A stretch of 64,000 bases of DNA from Roseomonas sp. KE2513. GTDB lineage: Bacteria > Pseudomonadota > Alphaproteobacteria > Acetobacterales > Acetobacteraceae. The stretch spans positions 248,001 through 312,000 of the forward strand of contig NZ_RCVR01000002.1 of NCBI RefSeq assembly GCF_016107305.1, written 5' to 3'. Of the stretch, positions 36,692 through 43,561 are shown in pieces. Within the stretch, counting starts at the first letter, position 1; each line of letters begins with the position of its first letter. The translations under genes were made by a program, and so were the position numbers. Below the pieces are notes generated by a model that was not told the origin of the DNA, made no database searches, and saw only the letters and a list, made by a program, of their open reading frames with translations.

Positions 36692-36921
36692 GGGGCGGCC
36701 CCTTCCCGCCTCCCGCAGGTCACCAATGCAGGCGCAAACCCGCCATTTCCTTGACCGGGACGCCCCGAAGCATCATCTTTCGGAGGCTCTGCCACAGGAT
36801 GCGCGGTTCCCCACCGGGGCCGCGCTCATTTGCGTGCCGGGCCGGGAGCGCATCCGCGCCCTCCGTGGATCCATGCGCCGCCCCCTTTGGCAGGGCGCCG
36901 CGCTCATTATGAAGGATACGC

Positions 36922-37140
36922 ATGTCGAAGGAAGACATGATCGAGTTCAGCGGCCAGGTGATGGAGCTTCTGCCCAACGCCATGTTCCGCGTGAAGCTGG
37001 ACAACGAGCACATGCTGCTCGCCCACACCAGCGGCAAGATGCGCAAGAACCGCATCCGCGTGCTCGCCGGTGACCGCGTGAACGTCGAGATGACGCCCTA
37101 CGACCTCACCAAGGGCCGGATCACGTTCCGCTTCAAGTGA
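36922..37140 (+). CDS. infA: Translation initiation factor IF-1
   Basis: A 72-residue S1/OB-fold protein with the family core [34 protein letters not shown] and [13 protein letters not shown]. It binds the ribosomal A site during initiation. ATG 36922 follows GAAGGA. Its stop is overlapped by the maf GTG, which ties the two genes together. Confidence 0.97.
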   Translation: MSKEDMIEFSGQVMELLPNAMFRVKLDNEHMLLAHTSGKMRKNRIRVLAGDRVNVEMTPYDLTKGRITFRFK

Positions 37141-37781
37141 CCCCTGTTGACGGTGACGGCCCCCTGACCCGGGGCCCGACCGCGGGGCTGGACGACGCCC
37201 TCTCCCGCCCGCCCCTGATCCTTGCCAGCGCCAGCCCGCGTCGCCTGGACCTGCTGGCCCGGCTCGGCATCGTACCCGACCGGATTGAACCCGCCGATCT
37301 CGACGAGACGCCGCGCAAGGCGGAGTTGCCGCGCCGCCTCGCGCAGCGCCTGGCCCGCGCCAAGGCCGAGGCCGTCGCCCGCCGTTCCCCCAGATGCCTT
37401 GTGCTCGCCGCTGACACGGTGGTGGGCGTGGGCCGCCGCATCCTCGGCAAGCCTGCGGACGCCGCCGAGGCGCGTCGTTTCCTCGACCTTCTCTCCGGCC
37501 GCCGCCACCGCGTGACCACCGGCGTCGCCCTCGTCACGCCCGACGGCCGCGTGCGGGAGCGAGTGGTCGAGACCACCCTCGCCTTCCACCGGCTGACCGA
37601 CGCCCAGGCGGAGGACTACGTCCGCTCCGGCGAGTGGGAGGGCAAAGCCGGCGGATACGCCATCCACCAGCGGGCCGAAGTCTTCGTGCGCTTCCTCTCG
37701 GGCAGCCACTCCAATGTCGTGGGCCTGCCGCTTTTCGAGACCGCGCAGCTCCTTCGCGGCGCCGGCTGGCTCACGCCTTGA
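37137..37781 (+). CDS. Maf/YceF family nucleotide pyrophosphatase
   Basis: A 214-residue protein with the Maf signature [17 protein letters not shown] and the catalytic [12 protein letters not shown] Asp; [13 protein letters not shown] and [31 protein letters not shown] also match. Maf proteins hydrolyse modified or non-canonical NTPs and are linked to septation control. The GTG start overlaps the infA stop (GTGA); the first 25 residues are not conserved, so a later start cannot be excluded. Confidence 0.92.
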   Translation: MTPVDGDGPLTRGPTAGLDDALSRPPLILASASPRRLDLLARLGIVPDRIEPADLDETPRKAELPRRLAQRLARAKAEAVARRSPRCLVLAADTVVGVGRRILGKPADAAEARRFLDLLSGRRHRVTTGVALVTPDGRVRERVVETTLAFHRLTDAQAEDYVRSGEWEGKAGGYAIHQRAEVFVRFLSGSHSNVVGLPLFETAQLLRGAGWLTP

Positions 37782-37808
37782 CCCCCGCCACGGCGCCGGC
37801 GGGCCGCC

Positions 37809-38939
37809 ATGGCTGAGCCCCGGATCCTCGTCTCCACCTCCCCTGGGGAGCGCCGCGTGGCGCTCTGGCGAGATGGCGCGCTGCAGGCGGCCTTCGTCGA
37901 ACGGCCCTCCCTGCCGGACGGTGTCGGGGACATCCATCTCACCCGCGTCACCGCCCGCGTGCCCGCCCTCTCCGGCGTCTTCGTCGCGATGGAGGGAGAG
38001 GTCGGTGGCTTCCTCCCCGACGCCCAAGGCGGCGAGGGCGTGACCGAGGGCACCTCCCTTCCGCTGCGCGTCACCCGCGCGGCGCAGGGCGGCAAGGGGC
38101 CGCGCCTCTCGGCTACTGGGGTGCCGAAGGACCTTCCACGTGACGGCCCACTCCGCCTGTTGCACCGCGGCCCCGACGCCGCGCTGCGGCTAGCAGCCGC
38201 CCATCCCGCCGCCCCCGTCCTGTCGGACTATCCGGCCGAGGCCGCGCGCCTGCGGGCCGCGCTCGGCGCGGGGCGCGTGCAACTCCTCTCCCGCCCTGCC
38301 TTCGACGAGGCGGTGGAGGCTGAGTTCGACCTGCTCGCCGCCGCCGAAGTACCGTTGCCGGGCGGTGGCCGCCTGCTGGTGCATCCCACCTCCGCCCTCA
38401 CGGCGCTCGACGTGGACACGGGCGCTGCCGCCGGGCGCGACAACGGCGCCCACCGGGCTGTGAACGCCGCCGCCCTGACCGAGGCCGCCCGCCAGATCCG
38501 CCTGCGCCACCTGGCGGGCCCGATCCTCCTGGACCTCGCCGGCGGCTCCGCGAAATCGCGTGCCGACCTGCTGCCAGCGCTGCGTCGGGCGGCCGGGCCA
38601 GACCCCCTGCTCCGCGTGGTCGGACTCACGGGCCTCGGCCTGATGGAGATGGTGCGAACCCGCGTCCACCCGCCCCTGCACGAGGTGCTCGGCCAGCCTA
38701 TTTCGCCTCTCACCCACGGCCTCGTTGCCCTGCGCCGCGCCGCGCGGGAGGCCGCGGCCCGTCCTGCCGCCACCCTGGCGCTGCGGGCACATCCGAAAGT
38801 TCTGGCGGCCCTTCGCGGCCTGCCCGGCGCGCTGGAGGACTTCGCAGCGGGGGCCGCGCACCCCATTTCACTGGTTTCCGACCCGACCCTGGCGCCGGGT
38901 GAGGACGTGATCGAGGACCAGCCAGCCCATGCCGGATAA
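37809..38939 (+). CDS. Ribonuclease E/G family protein (short RNase G-like)
   Basis: A 376-residue protein with an N-terminal S1-like region ([20 protein letters not shown], about residues 40-105) and an RNase E/G nuclease core. The catalytic Asp motifs are retained: [10 protein letters not shown] (Asp201/203) and PILLDLAGG (Asp242), with [19 protein letters not shown] between. It is shorter than E. coli RNase G (489 aa), and the Zn-link CPxCxGxG region is absent, so tetramerisation may differ. This short form sits between maf and yacG in many alphaproteobacteria. Confidence 0.85.
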   Translation: MAEPRILVSTSPGERRVALWRDGALQAAFVERPSLPDGVGDIHLTRVTARVPALSGVFVAMEGEVGGFLPDAQGGEGVTEGTSLPLRVTRAAQGGKGPRLSATGVPKDLPRDGPLRLLHRGPDAALRLAAAHPAAPVLSDYPAEAARLRAALGAGRVQLLSRPAFDEAVEAEFDLLAAAEVPLPGGGRLLVHPTSALTALDVDTGAAAGRDNGAHRAVNAAALTEAARQIRLRHLAGPILLDLAGGSAKSRADLLPALRRAAGPDPLLRVVGLTGLGLMEMVRTRVHPPLHEVLGQPISPLTHGLVALRRAAREAAARPAATLALRAHPKVLAALRGLPGALEDFAAGAAHPISLVSDPTLAPGEDVIEDQPAHAG

Positions 38940-39099
38940 CAAGAGCGCCGCCTGCCCCGTCTGCGGCAAGCCCGCGCAGCCCAGTGCCCGTCCCTTCTGC
39001 TCGCCCCGCTGCCGCGCCATCGATCTCGGTCGCTGGCTGGGGGAGACCTACGCCGTTCCGGGACGCCCGGAGACGGCGGAGGAGCAGGACGTCGATTGA
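38929..39099 (+). CDS. yacG: DNA gyrase inhibitor YacG-like zinc-ribbon protein
   Basis: A 56-residue protein overlapping the RNase gene by 11 bases. It carries the four-Cys zinc site CPVCGKP...[15 protein letters not shown], diagnostic of YacG, with an acidic tail. YacG binds the GyrB C-terminal domain and blocks DNA binding. Small size but motif is complete. Confidence 0.9.
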   Translation: MPDNKSAACPVCGKPAQPSARPFCSPRCRAIDLGRWLGETYAVPGRPETAEEQDVD

Positions 39100-39189
39100 T
39101 CGCGAAGAATGCGCGTGGGCGGGATGGACAGGCGCCACGGCATCGTCTATCCCCCGCGCCTCTACCGGCGGCAACGCCGCTTCGCTTGG

Positions 39190-39265
39190 GCCCAGGTAGC
39201 TCAGTTGGTAGAGCATGCGACTGAAAATCGCAGTGTCGGTGGTTCGATTCCGCCCCTGGGCACCA
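39190..39265 (+). tRNA. tRNA-Phe (anticodon GAA)
   Basis: Complete cloverleaf with acceptor GCCCAGG/CCTGGGC, D-arm GCTC/GAGC, anticodon stem TGCGA/TCGCA with loop CTGAAAA (GAA), T-arm GGTGG/CCGCC with TTCGATT, and encoded CCA. 76 bases. T-rich tracts just downstream (39270-39295) may end its transcript. Its 3' half is duplicated at 41272-41316. Confidence 0.97.
39221..39265 (+). repeat. Direct repeat copy 1 (3' half of tRNA-Phe, attL-like)
   Basis: Forty-five bases from the anticodon loop to the CCA end. The first 18 bases (CTGAAAATCGCAGTGTCG) are identical in the copy at 41272; 40 of 45 positions match overall. Confidence 0.75.
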
Positions 39266-39823
39266 TTCCTTTGCTGCTTTTTTTGCTGGATTTTTCGGTG
39301 AGCGCTGCGTTGCGTAGCTGTGGCCGAAGACACAACCATCCAGTGGTTGCGGCCTCATTTGTATCGAGGCCGGCATCCGTAGCGGCGCCTGTCCGCGCTC
39401 ATTACCTGACGCCGACCTCACCCCGAGAGATTGTAGTGGAACGCAGAAACCCACGCTCCGCCGGATGGGGCTGTTGCCTGACTGCGAGATGGTGAGGTCT
39501 TCAAAAAGGTGCCCGGTTGGGTACGCTACTCCCCCACGGCCGACAGTCTATGAGTCCTGCGGCAACATCGTCATCGCGTGCTCCGACCCTTTTCATGAAT
39601 CCAGCACTCCACAACGGCAGCACCATTATACTTGCAAGCTGGCCGACATCACGAAAAGTGAGCAGCCGAGCAGGGAACTGGAATACGCCGCCCGGTCTGG
39701 CCTCTACCCGAGAGTGTGAGGCTCCCGAATCATAACTAACCCGACTTCTAACGCCGCCCCCACAGCGACGCCCTCTTAAACACTTCAAGGTGGATTGGAG
39801 CGATTCGATCCCACCGATCTGAC
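39266..39823. other. Gene-poor island segment after tRNA-Phe
   Basis: About 560 bases with no supported gene. It begins with T-rich tracts after the tRNA. Several 60-90 codon frames exist on both strands but overlap each other, lack ribosome sites and have no recognisable product. Confidence 0.5.
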
Positions 39824-40294
39824 ATGGCCGGCCCCGCCGGCCCCGCCGACCTCGACGCCGAGCTGATCCGTCTTTGCGCCGAACGCGCCTGGCGCATCGA
39901 GGCAGCGAACGATGCGGCCGACGTCCAGGAGGACGGCCCCACCTGGCGCGCCTATTCCGAGAGCCGGGATGCGATCGGCCGGGCGAGGCCGGTAACGCTG
40001 GCCGGGATGATCGCCAAGGCTCGGGCAACGCAGATCGAAGCGAACTCGCCGGACGGCTCGGTAACCCTGTCGGGCACCGTGGCCGAGGGCTGGGCGCGCG
40101 ACATGCTGGACGACCTTCTGACCATGGTGGGGAGGCTTAGGCCTCTCTTCATTCGGCCTTATGGGACCTGCGGGCTGCGGCCTGCTCCGTTCACCCATGA
40201 GGTCACAGAGTGCTCAGGACGCTTTCACGGTGTCCGCATGGACGCAACCAAGATCCACGACATCGCCGAATGGCGTAGCCACTTGGCTTACTAG
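39824..40294 (+). CDS. Hypothetical protein, possibly with a readthrough C-terminal extension
   Basis: A 156-residue frame. The first about 105 residues (LDAELIRLCAERAWRIEAAN, TWRAYSESRDAIGRARPVTLAGMIAKARA, ARDMLDDLLTMVGR) follow a pattern of small proteins that I recall as common on Methylobacterium/Roseomonas accessory DNA, ending normally near the DDLL segment. The remaining 50 residues (LRPLFIRPYGTCG... onward) look unlike that part and may result from loss of the original stop. The stop overlaps the convergent gene at 40291 by 4 bases. Function unknown. Confidence 0.6.
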   Translation: MAGPAGPADLDAELIRLCAERAWRIEAANDAADVQEDGPTWRAYSESRDAIGRARPVTLAGMIAKARATQIEANSPDGSVTLSGTVAEGWARDMLDDLLTMVGRLRPLFIRPYGTCGLRPAPFTHEVTECSGRFHGVRMDATKIHDIAEWRSHLAY

Positions 40295-40656
40295 CTCGGC
40301 TTACCATTCGGCTGTGCGATCCGCTTACTGATATCCTCGCCTCTCTGGCGCAGGGCTTCAGCTGCTTGTGCCAAGCTTGCTTTGGCGTCAGCTCGCACAG
40401 CCGGATCCTCGGCTTCCTTTGCTAAGTTCGCCAATATCTCAACCGCTTCGGCAGTGTGCATGAGCGAGTACTGCCGGGCCTCGTGTAGGATCTCCCGCGC
40501 CAGCTGCTGGTCCTCTCCTGCAGCCGCTGGATCGGTCGAGACCTGTTCCAAAATATCGAAGTAGCCTCGAAAAGCGAGTGACTGCTGCTCTTCAGATAGG
40601 TCCTCCCGGCCAATCTTCGACATAAGCTGCACCGCCTTGATCAAGCGTTTGTCCAT
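40291..40656 (-). CDS. Hypothetical all-helical protein (121 aa)
   Basis: Starts at ATG 40656 after AAGAGA. The protein is acidic and helical with TPR-like spacing (AREILHEARQYSLMHTAEAV, EILANLAKEAEDPAVRADAK). No signal or membrane segment. Base composition is less GC-rich than the core genes, consistent with island DNA. No family recognised; coding is supported by a clean amphipathic pattern and ribosome site. Confidence 0.6.
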   Translation of the reverse strand: MDKRLIKAVQLMSKIGREDLSEEQQSLAFRGYFDILEQVSTDPAAAGEDQQLAREILHEARQYSLMHTAEAVEILANLAKEAEDPAVRADAKASLAQAAEALRQRGEDISKRIAQPNGKPS

Positions 40657-40680
40657 TTTTTTCTCTTATTTACTAAAAGC

Positions 40681-40974
40681 TCACTTTGTTCGAGGTGTCC
40701 TTACAGCTTGCTTACGTCTCATGCGATGCGTGGACGGCCAGGCCGTCGCCGGTGCCACGCTCTTGACCCATACTGGTGGAGTCTCTGGCTGGAGCTGCGC
40801 CGCCGCCACCGGCTGAGATGCATGTGGGGCCCCATGCTCCTCCACCAGCGAGGCGATCGGGTAATCCACATGGTAGCCGCAGCCGCACCGGATCATTAGC
40901 CAGCCTTGACGGTTCCGAGCTGGCGCGCGCGGCCGGTCCTCAGCATTGCTTTGCAGCTGCAGCTGACCCGTCAC
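40681..40974 (-). CDS. Hypothetical small protein with a Cys pair (97 aa)
   Basis: GTG start at 40974 overlaps the stop of a 29-codon frame upstream (GTGA). The central segment WLMIRCGCGYHVDYPIASLVEEHGA resembles half of a zinc-ribbon (RCGCG) followed by a helix, a form seen in small accessory proteins of related genomes. The C-terminal half is Pro/Ala-rich and basic. May be a decayed gene; function unknown. Confidence 0.4.
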   Translation of the reverse strand: MTGQLQLQSNAEDRPRAPARNRQGWLMIRCGCGYHVDYPIASLVEEHGAPHASQPVAAAQLQPETPPVWVKSVAPATAWPSTHRMRRKQAVRTPRTK

Positions 40975-41060
40975 CTCAGCACAGCACGCACCTGGGCCAG
41001 CAAGAGGCGGCGGCCCTCCTGATCCAGGCTAACTCGGATCGTCCCGGCTCGGCACAACAT
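40971..41060 (-). CDS. Possible 29-residue ORF coupled to the gene at 40681
   Basis: Begins MLCRAGTIRVSLDQEGRRLL and ends with TGA overlapping the next GTG. The overlap and helical LDQEGRRLLLAQVRAVL segment suggest the end of a real small gene or a truncated remnant. Too short to be sure. Confidence 0.3.
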   Translation of the reverse strand: MLCRAGTIRVSLDQEGRRLLLAQVRAVLR

Positions 41061-41530
41061 GGCTCGCCCCTCACGGGTTCTGGCGGCTAAGGCGGAGCTT
41101 CAGCACGGCATGCTTCCTCCCGCCAACGGCTTGAACAAGCCCGACTGCCGATCGGCGTGCCAACCGCACGTTAGCAGACTGCCAGTTCGTGCAGCCAAGC
41201 ACCAAGCTCAACCACCGAGATGGCCTCCTTCTGTCTAGCTATGGCAGCAACTGGTGTTCTACCCACCCTGGCTGAAAATCGCAGTGTCGCGGGTTCGATG
41301 CCGCCCCCAGGCACCACCCCCCTAAGATCCGGCGCAAGCTACCGCCCAGCCTTTCACGGCCAGAGGATGAACGTCGCCGTGAGAAGCCCCACATCCCCGC
41401 CGCGCGGCGGATCATTCTTCCGCGGCGAGAGGAGAGGCGCGCATTGAAGGACGCTGATCCGTGGCAAGGCCGGACGACCTGGTCGGCGCCCCCACCCGCG
41501 CCGACCATCAGCACAAGCGGGAGGTCCGGC
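41061..41530. other. Non-coding stretch with the far island boundary
   Basis: About 470 bases with no supported gene. It contains the degenerate tRNA-Phe 3' copy at 41272-41316. The antisense frame across it resembles the well-known spurious translation of tRNA-Phe and should not be annotated as a gene. Confidence 0.55.
41272..41316 (+). repeat. Direct repeat copy 2 (degenerate tRNA-Phe 3' half, attR-like)
   Basis: Matches 39221-39265 at 40 of 45 positions, including an identical 18-base start and the terminal GGCACCA. Differences lie in the T-arm and acceptor, so no functional tRNA can form; the 5' half is absent. Confidence 0.75.
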
Positions 41531-41764
41531 ATGTCCGGTAGGTTGTGGTCGCTCGGGATCCTGCTGGTGGCGCTCGGCCTAGCCGCGCGGCAAGTCGGCT
41601 GGGACACGCTTCTCTGGCTACCGATGAGGGCAATCCATTCGGTGCTGTGGATCCCCTCCGCCGCGATCGAGGCGATCCGCTCCGATCCCGGCACCTACGG
41701 GGTCGTGGCGCTCGGCGTGATGCTGATGGTGGTCGCGAGCCTGATCCGTCGCCGCGGCGGCTGA
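41531..41764 (+). CDS. Small two-helix membrane protein (77 aa)
   Basis: ATG 41531 follows GGGAGG and was preferred over the upstream in-frame ATG at 41444, whose extra 29 residues are low-complexity. The product has two hydrophobic segments (LWSLGILLVALGLAA, and YGVVALGVMLMVVASLI) and ends RRRGG, so both ends probably face the cytoplasm. No family recognised. It lies just outside the island boundary. Confidence 0.6.
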   Translation: MSGRLWSLGILLVALGLAARQVGWDTLLWLPMRAIHSVLWIPSAAIEAIRSDPGTYGVVALGVMLMVVASLIRRRGG

Positions 41765-41785
41765 GCCGCCACGGCGCTGATCGGG

Positions 41786-42094
41786 CTAGACGCCGTGCTT
41801 ACCCAGTCCGGTCGTCTTCGCCTTCGTTTCCTGCGTCACGCCGTTGTCGGGGCTGTCCAGCTCATTCGGCTGCCCCGGCGCATCGCCCTCGGCGCCCTTG
41901 ACCTTGATGTTCACCGGCCCGCCCGGGGCATCGGGCCCCGTGAAGTTGTTGTTGTCGCCGGGGCTCGGCTTGTACTGGTGCTCCGGCAACTTGTCGCGCG
42001 GCCTCGGCACCGGCCCGCTCATCGAGGACCCGCTGGAGACATTCGCCTCCTCGGGCATGATGTGGGCGCCCTTTTCCTTGTTCGTATCGATCAT
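41786..42094 (-). CDS. Hydrophilic disordered hypothetical protein (102 aa)
   Basis: ATG 42094 is preceded by AAGGAGAG. The protein is rich in Gly, Pro, Asn, Asp and Lys (HQYKPSPGDNNNFTGPDAPG), has no hydrophobic core or signal and should be intrinsically disordered, like small stress or desiccation-associated proteins. No family recognised. A good ribosome site and lack of in-frame problems support it being real. Confidence 0.62.
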   Translation of the reverse strand: MIDTNKEKGAHIMPEEANVSSGSSMSGPVPRPRDKLPEHQYKPSPGDNNNFTGPDAPGGPVNIKVKGAEGDAPGQPNELDSPDNGVTQETKAKTTGLGKHGV

Positions 42095-42228
42095 GGCGCT
42101 CTCCTTGGGGAAGCTGAGGGCCTAACGCCCACGGCGCGGCGGGGTTCGCCCGGGCGGCCATTCCGCACGACGGAAGGCATCTGAGCCTTCGCCCTTGCGT
42201 TGAGGAAGGCCGCAGAGGAGCCCATGCG

Positions 42229-42909
42229 ATGATCGAGGCCGTGATTTTCGACGTGGATGGAACGCTGGTCGATTCCGTCGATCTCCACGCCCACGCCTGG
42301 CAGGACGCCCTCCGGGATTTTGGCCACGAGATCGACTACGCGGAGGTCCGTGGGCAGATCGGCAAAGGCGGGGACCAGCTCATGCCCGTCTTCCTCGACG
42401 CGGAGGAGCTGGAGGAAAAGGGCAAGGCCTTGTCCGAGCACCGCGCCCGCATCATGCAGGAACGCTATATGCCGCGGATCCGGCCCTTCCCGGCGGTGCG
42501 CGACCTCTTCCTCCGCATCCGTCAGGACGGCACCCGGATCGCCCTCGCTTCCTCCGCGAAGGGGGACGAGCTGGGCGTCTACAAGAAGCTCGCGAATATC
42601 GAGGATCTCGTGGACGCCGAGACCTCCTCCGACGACGCGGAGCGGTCCAAGCCCTTCCCCGACATCTTCCAGGCCGCGCTCTCCGCCCTCGGTGGGCTCG
42701 ATCCCTCCCGCGCTGTCGTTGTGGGCGATACACCCTATGACGCGGAGGCCGCCGGCAAGGCGGGGCTGCGCACTATCGGCGTCCTCTGCGGCGGCTTTCC
42801 AGAGGCGGACCTTCGGCGAGCCGGCTGCGTCGCGGTCTATGCGGACCCGGCAGCGCTTCTCGCCGGCTACGAGGCCTCGCCCCTGGCCAGGGTTCCCGCG
42901 ATCGGCTGA
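42229..42909 (+). CDS. HAD superfamily hydrolase (beta-phosphoglucomutase/phosphoglycolate phosphatase-like)
   Basis: A 226-residue HAD subfamily IA phosphatase. Motif I is FDVDGTLVDS with nucleophile Asp and acid/base Asp, motif II LASSAKGDEL, motif III around Lys of SKPFPDIF, and motif IV VGDTPYDAEAA. The helical cap between motifs I and II (DLHAHAWQDALRDFGHEI) is of the C1 type. Substrate not predictable. Start ATG at 42229 after GAGGAGCCC. Confidence 0.9.
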   Translation: MIEAVIFDVDGTLVDSVDLHAHAWQDALRDFGHEIDYAEVRGQIGKGGDQLMPVFLDAEELEEKGKALSEHRARIMQERYMPRIRPFPAVRDLFLRIRQDGTRIALASSAKGDELGVYKKLANIEDLVDAETSSDDAERSKPFPDIFQAALSALGGLDPSRAVVVGDTPYDAEAAGKAGLRTIGVLCGGFPEADLRRAGCVAVYADPAALLAGYEASPLARVPAIG

Positions 42910-43098
42910 GAGCCCACACTACCCCGGCCAATCGATTGCACCCGCCGAAAAGGCTTGGAAAGCGCGCCCGGGCCGTTCCATCCTCCGCTCAGCCCAGCCG
43001 GTGAGGCCACCCCTCCCCCTCCAAGGGCCAAGAAGCACAGAGTGGCAACGGTCGCAGGCCCCTGTCCCGGGCCGCGGCAGGCGGGAGGAACGGGGATC

Positions 43099-43557
43099 AT
43101 GGCGAGGCTCACGGTCAACGGCCGCGGAGTGGAGGTCGATGTCGATCCCTCCACCCCACTCATTTACGTCCTGCGCAATGACCTGGCGCTGAACGGTCCG
43201 AAGCTTGGCTGCGGCCGCGCGCAGTGCGGCGCCTGCACCGTGCACCTCGACGGCCAGGCTATCCGCTCCTGCCAGCTCTCGCTCGGCGAAGCCGAAGGGC
43301 GGCAGGTGACCACGCTGGAAGGGCTGGGCACGCCAGGGCACCCGCATCCCCTGCAGGAAGCCTTCCTCGTGGAGCAGGCAGCGCAGTGCGGCTACTGCAC
43401 CAATGGCATGATCATGCAGGGCGCCGCCCTTATCCAGGACCACCCCGGCATCACCGAGGCAGAGGTGCTGGAGGGCATGCGGGGCAATCTCTGCCGCTGC
43501 GGCACCCAGCCGCGCGTGGTGCGCGCGGTGATGAGCGCCGCACGGAAGGGGGCCTGA
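43099..43557 (+). CDS. Molybdenum hydroxylase small (2Fe-2S) subunit, IorA/CoxS-like
   Basis: A 152-residue two-cluster ferredoxin-type subunit. The plant-type cluster ligands are in CGRAQCGACTVHLDG plus the later SC, and the second cluster ligands in CGYCTNGM and CRCGTQ. It passes electrons from the molybdopterin subunit encoded 4 bases downstream. ATG 43099 follows GGGAGGAA; an upstream in-frame ATG at 42955 gives only low-complexity sequence. No FAD subunit gene is adjacent, which fits isoquinoline-1-oxidoreductase-type two-subunit enzymes. Confidence 0.92.
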   Translation: MARLTVNGRGVEVDVDPSTPLIYVLRNDLALNGPKLGCGRAQCGACTVHLDGQAIRSCQLSLGEAEGRQVTTLEGLGTPGHPHPLQEAFLVEQAAQCGYCTNGMIMQGAALIQDHPGITEAEVLEGMRGNLCRCGTQPRVVRAVMSAARKGA

Positions 43558-43561
43558 CTCC

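Larger units (their letters stand above)
39266..41316. mobile_element. Decayed genomic-island remnant at tRNA-Phe
   Basis: The region begins at the tRNA-Phe 3' end and finishes at a degenerate duplicate of that 3' end, the layout left by a site-specific integrase using a tRNA gene. Inside are only small hypothetical genes and non-coding sequence, with lower GC than the flanks. No integrase or transposase is visible, so it is not autonomous now. The boundary repeat has five mismatches in 45 bases, implying an old insertion or an incoming element with its own att variant. Confidence 0.55.

Noticed and set aside
36819-36908. GCCGCGCTCATT repeated at 36819 and 36897
   Set aside because: A 12-base repeat alone in GC-rich DNA is not enough to claim a regulatory site.
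38228-39454. 408-codon minus-strand frame including NHRHCDFQSHALPTELPG
   Set aside because: Crosses tRNA-Phe on the opposite strand; that peptide is the known spurious translation of tRNA sequence.
39465-40028. Overlapping 70-175 codon frames on both strands of the island
   Set aside because: No ribosome sites, mutual overlap and no recognisable motifs.
41239-41694. 151-codon minus-strand frame with RHCDFQPGWVEHQLLP
   Set aside because: Antisense reading of the degenerate tRNA-Phe copy; used as evidence for the repeat, not as a gene.
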